Of a stretch of 64,000 bases of DNA, positions 47,521-55,939 are shown piece by piece. The notes below the pieces were generated by a model. That model was not told the DNA's origin, did not search any database, and worked only from the letters and a program-made list of their open reading frames with translations. The translations under genes and the position numbers were made by a program. The stretch is from Haloquadratum walsbyi J07HQW1 (GTDB lineage Archaea; Halobacteriota; Halobacteria; Halobacteriales; Haloferacaceae). Within the stretch, counting starts at the first letter, position 1. Each line of letters starts with the position of its first letter. The DNA is taken from the NCBI GenBank assembly GCA_000415965.1, contig KE356560.1, positions 1,522,697-1,586,696 on the forward strand, in the 5' to 3' direction.

Positions 47521-47841
47521 CTATTCTACATTCGGGGCTGTCTCGTCTGTAGTTCCTGGAATTTCGACCTCAATTTCTAGTTCCTGCTCATCGTACCCCT
47601 CAAACTCCACCTCAAGTTCAATCGGCTCCCCGAAGCTAAATGGCAATTTCCAGTCTTGATCAGTGATTGTCAATTCATTACCTTCTTGTAATTGCTTGCC
47701 AACCTCAACTAAGAACCGTCCAGCCTCAGCAGAACTGAGTCGATATTCCTGTTCAAAGTCTCGTCCGTCCCGAATGAGCGTTCGTTCAGCGTCAGAGGCA
47801 GATTTGGATTGTTGCTGATTGTCGATGTCTGATTGTCCCAT
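47521..47841 (-). CDS. Amphi-Trp domain protein
   Basis: 106 residues. The C-terminal 80 residues match the amphi-Trp domain common in haloarchaea: LSSAEAGRFLVEVGKQLQEG, then ELTITDQDWKLPFSFGEPIELEVEFEG. The N-terminal 25 residues are Gln/Ser-rich and disordered. Members are small and acidic and have no established function. Start at 47841 has a TATA-like AATAAAAATC stretch upstream. Confidence 0.9.
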   Translation of the reverse strand: MGQSDIDNQQQSKSASDAERTLIRDGRDFEQEYRLSSAEAGRFLVEVGKQLQEGNELTITDQDWKLPFSFGEPIELEVEFEGYDEQELEIEVEIPGTTDETAPNVE

Positions 47842-48160
47842 GACAACTGTATTTTAGGCAGACCTAAATAAAAATCATGTGCTAGCAGACTGACTGTCTC
47901 ACAGTGAGTTATCAATTGTTGGTACTGGGATTTCGTTATTCCAAACGGAACGCCGAAAAGAGATTTCCAAGGCAAATGAGTGTGGCTTCGAAGAGAAACA
48001 CTACTCAGAGTGCCACCGACTATGATAATAAATTTGAGGAATAACTGGAGTGTATCAACTCAGTCTGTCCGTCATCACTCTGCTCATCATCCGTGATTGG
48101 GAGACTCATCGTGGAGGATGATTCGATACACCCAAACCAATCGTCTTTGTTATATTGTAT
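47842..48160. other. Spacer with a transposase C-terminal fragment
   Basis: About 320 bases. At 47975-48024 the plus strand reads NECGFEEKHYSECHRL-stop, a piece recurring at 31681 and 61242. Confidence 0.55.
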
Positions 48161-49060
48161 ATGCTTGGATACGCTGGTCGCAATAACACGCTGCGAGATC
48201 AGCAACCACCGGTGAGATGCAACCGAGGGATGCAAAAGAAAACGTGGGAAAAGAAGGGACTCCCATACGCTGGTGAACTTGCTGAAGAAAACTTCCGCGA
48301 TCTTCTTACTATTCTCCAATGGAACTACGAACACGATATTAGGTTTTATCGGTGTACCTCACAGTCATTCATCCCGTGGAATTCTCAGTATGATATTGAA
48401 TCACTCCCAAATATCGACACGATTCGAGAGATTGCAGTACAATGTGGTGAATTTATACAGAACCATGATATGCGGCTCTCATTTCACCCGGATTACTTTG
48501 TAAAGCCGGCTTCCACGACAGAAAGTACTCGTAAAAAAGCTCGAAAAAGTCTTGAAAATCATGGTTCATGGCTTGATTTGATGAATCTTCCACGAACAAA
48601 CGAATATCCGATTAATATCCATATTGGTGGTCATTACGGTGATAAAGAGAGTACAGCAGACCGTTTTATCGAGTTCATGGAGACGGTCTCATCCAGCGTC
48701 GCTGATCGGCTCGTGATTGAAAACGATGATAGCCCGAATCTCTGGTCTGTAACGGAGCTTGTTGAAAGTATTTCAACGGCCACTGATTGCCCTGTCACAT
48801 TCGATTATCACCATCATTCGTTCTCTGCGGACGGAACCACATATCGTGAAGCGTTTGCGCTGGCTGCAGAGACGTGGGGCGTTTGTCCAGTGACACACTA
48901 CTCCGAACCGGCAATCTTGCATGGGGAGGACGCAGATCGACCGCAGACTCACGCTTCGTATGTTGACCGTGTCCCCTCATGGCTTCAAACTCAGGCTGAT
49001 GTGATGATTGAATGCGATGGAAAAGAACTTGCTGTTGACCAGATTCAAACAGCTACTTGA
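48161..49060 (+). CDS. uvsE: UV damage endonuclease (UvsE/UvdE family)
   Basis: 299 residues from the ATG at 48161 (a TTG two codons earlier is also in frame). The protein is a TIM-barrel metal enzyme that nicks DNA 5' to UV photoproducts. Family marks are LGYAGRNNTLRD at the N terminus, HDIRFYRCTSQSFIPW, RLSFHPDYF, NIHIGGHYGDKES (metal His), VIENDDSPNLWSV and VTFDYHHHSFS, near residue 222. A TATA-like TATATTGTAT lies just before the start, so the leader is very short. It fits life in high sunlight. Confidence 0.92.
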   Translation: MLGYAGRNNTLRDQQPPVRCNRGMQKKTWEKKGLPYAGELAEENFRDLLTILQWNYEHDIRFYRCTSQSFIPWNSQYDIESLPNIDTIREIAVQCGEFIQNHDMRLSFHPDYFVKPASTTESTRKKARKSLENHGSWLDLMNLPRTNEYPINIHIGGHYGDKESTADRFIEFMETVSSSVADRLVIENDDSPNLWSVTELVESISTATDCPVTFDYHHHSFSADGTTYREAFALAAETWGVCPVTHYSEPAILHGEDADRPQTHASYVDRVPSWLQTQADVMIECDGKELAVDQIQTAT

Positions 49061-49135
49061 TCTGTTCTTTCAATGATCCCGGGAGGATTCGCGAACACGA
49101 GGATATGAGAAGTTATCCGTCTGTGCTCTCTTGAT

Positions 49136-49321
49136 GTGAACGACCTGCGTTTGATTTTCGACGTTGAGCAGCAAGACTCCATTGAATATAAAATACCCAA
49201 TAATTATTTGATCTCTCTGGGAATCCGGGATGATCCTCCGTTGGAGGTCCACGACATTGCTCACATTAGCGTTTACTGTCTCTTCGGGTCAGAAAAAGAC
49301 GTATTGATATATGATTTTTGA
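49136..49321 (+). CDS. Possible small protein, unknown function
   Basis: 61 codons from a GTG, reading LRLIFDVEQQDSIEYKI and LEVHDIAHISVYCLFG. The sequence has haloarchaeal-like acidic balance and strand-like pattern, but there is no family match and no promoter. Weak. Confidence 0.3.
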   Translation: MNDLRLIFDVEQQDSIEYKIPNNYLISLGIRDDPPLEVHDIAHISVYCLFGSEKDVLIYDF

Positions 49322-49344
49322 TGAATGAATAACTGTGAATCGTT

Positions 49345-49400
49345 TCGAGGTCACATCTCTGTCCAAGCCCCGAGGCAGTTGCTCTGCTTGTTCTGTAGAC
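49345..49400 (+). repeat. Dispersed IS-end repeat (RGHISVQAP unit)
   Basis: GGTCACATCTCTGTCCAAGC then CCCGAGGCA, shared with 47271 and 51092. Confidence 0.6.
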
Positions 49401-49579
49401 TGACAGGTTAATATTGAACCTATATCATGATCGGTACTCTACTGAGCGTTGGTAACCGATTCGATTTGCAATGTGGTGATCAGGATTAAATACTCCTCTC
49501 GCAGTCCATGTCGTACATAGACGGGATTCATCACGACTGTCACCGAAGGTATATCACACTACATTTCTTATTTATACGT

Positions 49580-49714
49580 ATGCGACCGAGCGTCGATATT
49601 GAGCAGTGTGAGATGTATGAGTGTCCTGATTGTGGCGTACGCGCAAACGAGCGAGGAGAATGTGAGTCGTGTGAAACAGAGCTTATCTCAATTGGCTGCG
49701 AGCGGGACTTGTAG
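49580..49714 (+). CDS. Small zinc-ribbon protein (rubrerythrin-like type)
   Basis: 44 residues from the ATG at 49580, with a possible shorter start at 49613 (MYECPDCG). Two CxxC pairs, YECPDCGVRAN and CESCETEL, form a single zinc ribbon of the kind annotated in haloarchaea as rubrerythrin-like small proteins. TTATTTATAC upstream is a TATA box that suits the second start better. Function unknown; such proteins may be redox or DNA/RNA-associated. Confidence 0.7.
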   Translation: MRPSVDIEQCEMYECPDCGVRANERGECESCETELISIGCERDL

Positions 49715-50140
49715 GACCTGTCTCCGCTTGCGGTGGCGTCAGGAGTTGTTGCATTCGGCGCAAAATATGTGACATATGCATGATGTAGTGAATAGCCCTG
49801 GTGTCCTCCCGAGCATTCACCCCCAGATGAACGAAGATGGATTCCACAGTGCCGTAGGATCAGAATCATGATCATATGCATATGATCTCGGGCGTCTCAC
49901 GTTATGATCCAACCTGTCTGAAAAATCACTCACATGAACCTGAGGTTGCAATAGCTTGCCAATAGCAATATTGGGTTTATCAGATGTCATTAGTCTGTGG
50001 TCGGACCACGATAATTAATCTCAATTGCCATCGTTCTTCGGTGCGGTGGTGGGTTCACGCAGAGTGACGTGTGGATGTCTCAAAAACCACTGTCACGCGG
50101 TTTTAGATGTGGAGTCACCACGACAGAGATATATTAATTA
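49715..50140. other. Spacer, nothing recognised
   Basis: About 430 bases between the two small zinc-ribbon genes. Confidence 0.5.
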
Positions 50141-50284
50141 TTAATCGTGCGCGACAGTTGTGTTTCTCATCGTGCCGCCACATTCTGGACAGTCACTCTG
50201 TTCTTCGGCATCTTCGATGCCAGTCCCGCAGTCACGACAGACATGTAAGTCGCCGACAGAGTAGTTCGGATCTGTTTTTATCAT
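50141..50284 (-). CDS. Small zinc-ribbon protein (rubrerythrin-like type), second copy
   Basis: 47 residues from the ATG at 50284. Two CxxC pairs are HVCRDCGTGI and DCPECGGTMRN, the same layout as the protein at 49580 and as haloarchaeal rubrerythrin-like zinc ribbons. A GTATATTAAG TATA element (50301-50310, minus strand) lies 20-25 bases before the ATG, fitting a leaderless transcript. Confidence 0.85.
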   Translation of the reverse strand: MIKTDPNYSVGDLHVCRDCGTGIEDAEEQSDCPECGGTMRNTTVAHD

Positions 50285-50640
50285 AGTTTATAGTCAATAT
50301 CTTAATATACTTAATGTACGTGCTCTATTTTTCTCAGTGAGCTACTCAATTTCAGTCGTCAGTCACAGCGGTTATCTGAATTCTGAGACTTATCTTCAGT
50401 GATGTGGAATCCAGATTGGGGGGCATTACACAGAGTATCGATTGCTTTCAGCAGATAATTCTACGTGTCCGCTCATCTGTGTGAGCGGGGCGTTCGTGGG
50501 TTTTCCAATCGGCACGCATATCGACGCTTCAGGGTAGTTTTGCACCAGTGTCCAATGCGTGTTGAAGCCTAATCTCACATTACAGATATATTTGAAACTG
50601 CATCCTGTCTGCAAAGAGGAAATCAGAGCGCCAACCGCCT
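50285..50640. other. Spacer before a TnpB remnant
   Basis: About 350 bases, no gene. Confidence 0.45.
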
Positions 50641-51150
50641 CGGTGTGGGGACGGCAGGTATCGACCTCAGTATCTGTCACCGTGCGATTGCCACGTATAG
50701 TACCGAGGATGCCGATCTGTCTCCCGGCAACCGCTTGAAGCAAGCGGATACTTCTTCCCGGGAGAAATTGCCACACGACGATTCTGGTAGTGAGCGAACC
50801 ACCAAATTGTAAAAAAAAAGCGCACCCATCTTCAACACTCGTTAGCGACACACCGCAGCACGGCGTATTGAACAGAAAGTTGGTCGAATCAACGTCAGAA
50901 ACTCGCTGATATTCATGAGGATAACAATGGTGAGTTGAAGAGTCGTGACAAGCACGGGACCCTCGACTGACACGTGTGGCTCTTCGATCGACGCACGTCG
51001 ACACTCACGCACAACCCAGAAGCCGAAGGGGTCAGACTTGTGGGGATTTCAGAGCAGGAGATAACGAGGGACGTGCTGCGTGTGTAGTGAAGTCCCTCAG
51101 GGGTCACATCTCCGCTTAAACCCGAGGCACTCGTCCTGTTCCGTCTATAT
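50640..51150 (+). pseudogene. tnpB: Decayed TnpB remnant with element end
   Basis: On the plus strand NRLGVGTAGIDLSICHRAIATYSTED reads as the RuvC-I region of TnpB with the catalytic Asp in GIDLSI, followed by eroded sequence. At 51090-51145 the dispersed end repeat (RGHIS unit) follows. A run of nine A at 50812-50820 has probably shifted the frame. Very decayed; limits are approximate. Confidence 0.6.
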
Positions 51151-51413
51151 AGAGGACGAAAGCAGCGCGTTAAGCGTGGTCTGGACACATCTGAAGAATG
51201 ACGCGGCATTCAATACAGACATCAGCAGGGCAGAGAACATCCGTCTCAATATGATCGATGAAACCTGGTCTAACTTTGTTACAAATCCACCTGGATCGTC
51301 TGAGTTTACAGGCGGTCTAGGAGAATGCCCCGGGGCTTTGATGCTGATGCTGATGTTGGTGTGACCCCGGGGTTGAATCCGACAACACGTGAGACAAACC
51401 ATTAACTGAGTAT

Positions 51414-52703
51414 ATGTATAATAAGGGGACAGCGATGGAGCACAGTCACCGCTACCCTGCATACCCGACACAAGAGATAGCGGCTGAACTGGAACATCAC
51501 ATCAACATTCATCGCCAAGCGTACAACTACACCCGTTACGAGTACGAAAACGTGGACGCCGATGACACCGGCTCCGCGTATAAACACCACTCCCGACTTC
51601 CCGGCTGGAAAGACGAGTTCCCTGTCTTCTCGGAAGTCAATTCGAAGGCTTTGCAACGGACCGTCACACGGTTCTACCAGAACCTCAACGGACTCTTCGA
51701 GCAGAAACAGAACGGGCGGAAGGTCGGGAAGCTCAAGCGGAAGTCTCCACGGGAGTTTCAGAGTATGACGTTTTCACAGTCTGGCTTCGAACTCACAAAC
51801 ACGAGTGGCCGACACGCGACACTCTGGCTCTCAAAAATCGGAGACATCCCGATCCGCTACCACCGCGCCTGACGAAGCGGACATCAAAGAAGTTACCATC
51901 AAGAAGGAAACAACCGGTAAGTGGCTCGTCTGCTTCGGGCTCGAACTCGAAACCGACGACGCTGACCTTCCTGAGAAACCCGACGTTGAGTCTCTCAACA
52001 CAACCAACAGCGTTGGGATTGATCTCGGTATTCTCAACTACATCCACACCACCGATGGGAAGACCGTAGATTGGCTTGATCTCGAAGACGACTACGAGCG
52101 ATCCAGCGCGAGCAACGCACACTCTCACGGAAGCAGAAAGGATCGAACAACTACAAGAAATAACGGCGAGAAGTAGCGAAAGTGAAGCGGCACATCCGTC
52201 GGACGGTGCTGGTGCTGGTGCTGGTGCTGGACTCCCAGCACAGAATACCGACGTGGCTCGTCCGTGAGTACGACGCGGTGTTCGTCGAGGACTTGGAGGT
52301 AAACCTAAAGGGAATGTTGGAGTTGGAGCAGTCGCACAATGCTCGCACCAAGCAAGATGCAGCGTGGCGACAGTTCATCACACTGCTCGAGTATAAGGCC
52401 GGTCTGTACGGCTGTCACGTCGTGCAGATCAAACCAGAGGGAACGACGAAAGAATGTGCGTCGTGTGGTGTCGAAACAGCGAAGCCGATTTGGGTACGTG
52501 AACACTCCTGCCCGTCATGTGGGTTTGAGTGTGACCGTGACGCGAATGCAGCGATGAATGTCCTGCAACGCGGCTTTTCTGAAGTAGGGCTGGAATGGCC
52601 CGAAGACACGCCTGTGGAGACTGCGCTCGCTACGGACACCCATTCGGTATCTGCAAAGCGCGTTCACCAGACTCCGTCTGGTGGGCTGTCAGACGCAGTC
52701 TGA
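51414..52703 (+). pseudogene. tnpB: TnpB with frameshifts
   Basis: Nearly full-length TnpB, the youngest-looking copy. The pieces in order are HRYPAYPTQEIAAELE (N terminus), WKDEFPVFSEVNSKALQ, KSPREFQSMTFSQSGFEL (frame one), then a shift near 51870 to WLVCFGLEL and NSVGIDLGILNYIH (RuvC-I Asp), a second shift near 52095 to TWLVREYDAVFVEDLEV (RuvC-II Glu), ECASCGVETAKPIWVREHSC and CPSCGFECDRDANAAMNVL (zinc finger and RuvC-III Asp). A GGTGCT hexamer repeat (52205-52228) inserts Val-Leu repeats where relatives read KVLDFQHKI. Not functional as it stands. Confidence 0.9.
52205..52228 (+). repeat. GGTGCT hexamer repeat inside TnpB
   Basis: Four exact GGTGCT copies in the TnpB coding sequence, preserving frame. 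The added Val-Leu units are absent from relatives. Confidence 0.85.
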
Positions 52704-52723
52704 CAACGTCATCGAAACAGGAA

Positions 52724-52746
52724 GCCTCGGGGCTTGACCCCGAGGC
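52724..52746 (+). repeat. Right-end hairpin of IS605-type element
   Basis: 9-bp stem GCCTCGGGG / CCCCGAGGC, loop CTTGA; same as at 34632-34654 in reverse. Forms the likely 3' scaffold of an omega RNA in intact elements. Confidence 0.85.
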
Positions 52747-52779
52747 GATTCACCACCCGACTGACGGTCGACTGGTTGG

Positions 52780-53070
52780 TACTGCTGAAGACATTCAATT
52801 TGTCCTGAAATTCGGAGCGGTATCGCAACCCCTGGCAATCTCCGATTGGTTATCCAGCAGACGTATCCCGGCTCCGAGAAGAGAAGATACTTGAACAATA
52901 TGAAGTCTTCAGACTGGAGACAGTGGACCACAGACAGGTCATAAAGTACCTCGGCGACCGACCGGTGGAGACCCGAAGAACGGTTTCCAGCGAGTCGGCT
53001 CACACTCCCGAGACGGCTTTGGTAAACTCCGCGTGAAGCCGCTCGGTCAACTATGTCACGAGTGAGAGGG
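52780..53070 (+). pseudogene. Gly-loop (RAMP-like) protein family, copy C, C-terminal fragment
   Basis: Plus-strand fragment: SRLREEKILEQYEVFRLETVDHRQVIKYLGDRPVET, then after a one-base loss QRVGSHSRDGFGKLRVKPLG. This matches the C-terminal third of copy B almost word for word (LRRERILEQREVFRLETVDH). It starts right after the hairpin of the TnpB element at 52746, so IS activity may have removed the rest. DNA similarity to copy B continues about 70 bases past the gene end (ACAACTGATAAT region). Confidence 0.78.
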
Positions 53071-53206
53071 AAACGGCTGAATGAGCTCGTGAATCAACCC
53101 AGGAGTGATGGCGAATCGCCCGACGAATATTTGCGCGGGACACTGAACAAAGAAATCATATTTGCAACAACTGATAATATGATTCAGAAAAACAGGACAG
53201 GCTGAA

Positions 53207-54526
53207 CTACCGATCTATGACCTTCGTATATGGCCAATCGCCAATGACTCGCATTCCTTCAGCGCGGTTTTCACGCTCAAGTTGGTCAGCAATCGCCGAT
53301 GGTGAGCGATGTGCGACTGTTGTATCGTCGCTCGCAAGTTCAACAACCAGTTCGGTCAATAAAATCGCTTGCTCACGAAGGTCACGAGCCGATAATTTAT
53401 CAAGCGTGTCGGCATGGGTATGACCCCAGCCACGACCGACATCACCTGTATCTGCTCGAATATGATATCCCGGGACACCCCATGTGACGTATGGCCAATG
53501 ATCGCTGTGTGGATTCAATTCAGGCGGCACGTCAATCGGATGGTCCATGCGGGCAGCAACGCGATTCGCAGCGTCAATGAGGTCATCAAATCCATGTGCA
53601 TGACAGACCAGCGTTCGATTCCGGACGACGCCATCATTATTGACGATTGCTTTAATCGTTTCATGATCGCGGAGAGCAGCGTCATATTGTGACCCAACGA
53701 GCCCAACCTCTTCGGCTCCATACACCAGCAGATGAACACGGGTATCAAGATCGGATTCACGCTGTTCGAGTGCGCGTGCAACCTCAAGCACTACTGCGGT
53801 TCCAGCAGCATTATCAGCCGCTCCTTCTCCAATGTCGTGGGCATCAACATGGCTTGTTAACAGAACAGCATTCTCCGTATCCGGACCAAGATCAGCATGG
53901 ATATTCTGACTTGTCGTCTCAGCAATAGCCACATCGGTGCTGACAGCTACATCATCGCCTGAAAATCGTCGAGAAAGTCGCCTGCCGACCTCTTTTGAGA
54001 CGCCAACCGCCGGAATCTCCCCAATCGGAGCTTCCTCGGTTCCAACGCTCCCGGTTGGAGGTAAACACCCATTGATATGGTTTCGATAAATGAATGCTGA
54101 GGCTCCAGCGTTGACTGCTCGGTAATATTTCTCTCGGCGATGAACGTAACGGTCGTGCCAGTCTGGAATATCGCTGGCAGCAAGGACAACCTTCCCGGTA
54201 AGATCACGGTCAAAATCAGCAGGGAGTCCATACTCAATATCAACCAACTCACCTGTTGGCTTTCCGCTTGGGCTGCGGGGAAGGGCAATACAGTCTTGTG
54301 TCGTCTCTCCGGCGTGTATCATAGCAGATCCACGCGCCCAGCCCTGTATTTCAAATTCTTCGAGATGCGCATCCCGTACACCAACATCCACAAGCGCATC
54401 ACGTGTCACCTCAGCAGCACGGCGTTCCCCATCGCTGCCAGCCATCCGAATATCAATATCAACCAGCCTCTCAAGATGTTCCCACCCAATGTTACTCGTG
54501 AATGTATCACCTATCCAATTAGTCAT
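53207..54526 (-). CDS. M28 family aminopeptidase
   Basis: 439-residue zinc peptidase. The M28 metal site is visible: SHVDAHD (His and Asp, near residue 236), EGAADNAAGTA (second Asp, near 245), YGAEEVGLVGSQ (Glu pair) and the final HTHADTLDKL. A protease-associated domain is inserted in the N-terminal half (near residues 95-190). No signal peptide or membrane span is seen, so it probably acts in the cytoplasm on peptides. It stands alone. The start ATG at 54526 fits the family. Confidence 0.9.
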   Translation of the reverse strand: MTNWIGDTFTSNIGWEHLERLVDIDIRMAGSDGERRAAEVTRDALVDVGVRDAHLEEFEIQGWARGSAMIHAGETTQDCIALPRSPSGKPTGELVDIEYGLPADFDRDLTGKVVLAASDIPDWHDRYVHRREKYYRAVNAGASAFIYRNHINGCLPPTGSVGTEEAPIGEIPAVGVSKEVGRRLSRRFSGDDVAVSTDVAIAETTSQNIHADLGPDTENAVLLTSHVDAHDIGEGAADNAAGTAVVLEVARALEQRESDLDTRVHLLVYGAEEVGLVGSQYDAALRDHETIKAIVNNDGVVRNRTLVCHAHGFDDLIDAANRVAARMDHPIDVPPELNPHSDHWPYVTWGVPGYHIRADTGDVGRGWGHTHADTLDKLSARDLREQAILLTELVVELASDDTTVAHRSPSAIADQLERENRAEGMRVIGDWPYTKVIDR

Positions 54527-54793
54527 ATGTGATTGTCAGCGGTGTTGATTAAATGCTCTTCTGTCCGACCGAGTCGATGACAAGTAAACTCCTTACACTC
54601 CTGACTAATAACCAGAGTAGTTCCTGATTTTATTTCTGTTTCTGTTTCGACCCAACGCTAATATCGAACCGGCAGTGCACACAGCGGTTCTATTGTTCGA
54701 TCCCCCTCCCCGGAGAAATTCTCTTTCCAGGCGGTTCCCAACTCGAAAATTTCATTCCGCAGAAGTAACATAGCGCGTATTGAATATCTACTT
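54527..54793. other. Intergenic, divergent
   Basis: 267 bases between the peptidase and the 2H phosphoesterase; no features beyond AT-rich promoter-like stretches. Confidence 0.45.
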
Positions 54794-55318
54794 ATGTCAA
54801 ATGAGTACTCAATATGGTTTATTCCTGATCGCGACACGGACGCATATCGGGAGTTATCGAATATGATCAGTGAGTACGCTGAGATGTATGACGATGCCCC
54901 TGAGTTCAAGCCGCATATCACCGTCCTCGGTGGGATTGACCGTGATGTTTCAATCCTCAAAAGGAATGTACAGGATCTCGCTGAGGAATGTAATCCAGTC
55001 GAGACTATACTGACAAGACCACAGTGTTCGACGACGAAACATCAGTGTGTGTTTATATTAGTTGAACCAACGGTGAACATTCTCTCTGCACATGAAACGA
55101 TGAGAGATGCGTGCAAGCTTGATCAACAGATGTATGTGCCACATCTTAGCCTCATTTACAGCGAAATGGGCATAACGGAGCGATTACAAATAACTAATTC
55201 GATTGATATTTCATCGCTTCATAATATTATTTACGCCGATGAGATTGCACTCGTTGACACAGAAGCGGGGGTTCCAGACTGGGAGATTGTTGAGAGATAT
55301 GATGTATCGATGGAGTGA
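54794..55318 (+). CDS. 2H phosphoesterase (2'-5' RNA ligase/CPDase-like)
   Basis: 174 residues. Two His-x-Thr/Ser motifs, FKPHITVLGG (near residue 41) and YVPHLSLIYS (near 117), form the active site of the 2H family, which cleaves cyclic phosphates or 2'-5' linked RNA. Length is usual. Which substrate it uses (for example ADP-ribose cyclic phosphate or RNA ends) is unknown. The final GVPDWEIVERY is typical for this family. Confidence 0.9.
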   Translation: MSNEYSIWFIPDRDTDAYRELSNMISEYAEMYDDAPEFKPHITVLGGIDRDVSILKRNVQDLAEECNPVETILTRPQCSTTKHQCVFILVEPTVNILSAHETMRDACKLDQQMYVPHLSLIYSEMGITERLQITNSIDISSLHNIIYADEIALVDTEAGVPDWEIVERYDVSME

Positions 55319-55470
55319 TAAGAACCATGACCGACCATATTTGACTCATTTATCCTGTTTGCTTCTTGCGGCGGGGGTTGAGCGCCTGTAGACTGCTGAT
55401 CAGGAGTCCGCGAGAATCAGCTGTTTTCTTCGACACTCACCATATGTGGATATTCAATCGATATACCGTA

Positions 55471-55635
55471 TTACAGACTGAAAGCCTCTAAGGTTGCCAG
55501 AATTTCCTCAAGTGCACTGATCAGACCTTGAAGCGCTGACAGCGGGTCTCCACTGCCTGTTGCTGCGGCGGCAGTTCCGCTTACTGCAATCAGAGTCATC
55601 ACTATGACCAGTGTCACAAAGATAGATTCTCTCAT
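55471..55635 (-). CDS. Small exported or membrane peptide
   Basis: 54 codons from the ATG at 55635 to TAA. The N terminus IFVTLVIVMTLIAVSGTAAAA is a signal-like hydrophobic segment ending in an Ala-rich cleavage-type stretch. The remaining 30 residues form an amphipathic helix (LSALQGLISALEEILATLEAFSL). No family match. It lies between a 2H phosphoesterase and the MacB-like ABC operon, on the opposite strand to both. Confidence 0.7.
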   Translation of the reverse strand: MRESIFVTLVIVMTLIAVSGTAAAATGSGDPLSALQGLISALEEILATLEAFSL

Positions 55636-55939
55636 ATTCTGTTGTACAGGGTAGACGCAAAAAAGATGTTTGGTGTGGCAAGCATCACAGCACGCATACT
55701 CTCAATATCATGTCTATTTCGTGACACGACATTCGGAGGATAGCGAACAGTGCCCACAACGCACGCATTGTTATGTGTGTGATTGCTACAGTATTACTTT
55801 GTCACTCTCAGTAATAAGATGGTAAATAGTCGTATCTGTGATTGACTCACACGAGCGAAAATCGCTATACAATCAAGTGATTAAAAGTATGAGCTGCCAT
55901 CCAACAATGTATTCAGCGTGCATATTCAATAATGGATAG
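55636..55939. other. Spacer upstream of the ABC operon
   Basis: 304 bases; AT-rich with TATA-like stretches toward the operon. Nothing else seen. Confidence 0.45.

Larger units (their letters stand above)
51310..52760 (+). mobile_element. IS605-type element (IS1341 group), TnpB broken
   Basis: Left end near 51330 (CCCCGGGGCTTTGATGCTGATGCTGATG, with a GATGCT repeat, and GTGACCCCGGGG), TnpB 51414-52703, right-end palindrome GTCAGAC-GCA-GTCTGAC (52689-52705) and hairpin GCCTCGGGG/CCCCGAGGC (52724-52746). No tnpA is present. Confidence 0.85.

Noticed and set aside
50426..51004. 192-codon minus-strand frame
   Set aside because: It runs antisense to a decayed TnpB remnant on the plus strand; the frame is a shadow.
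53054..53146. Possible second gene overlapping the end of Gly-loop copy C
   Set aside because: An ATG overlaps the stop (ATGTCACGAGTGA), but the frame closes after about 30 codons and does not match the region after copy B in frame. Only DNA-level similarity is clear.
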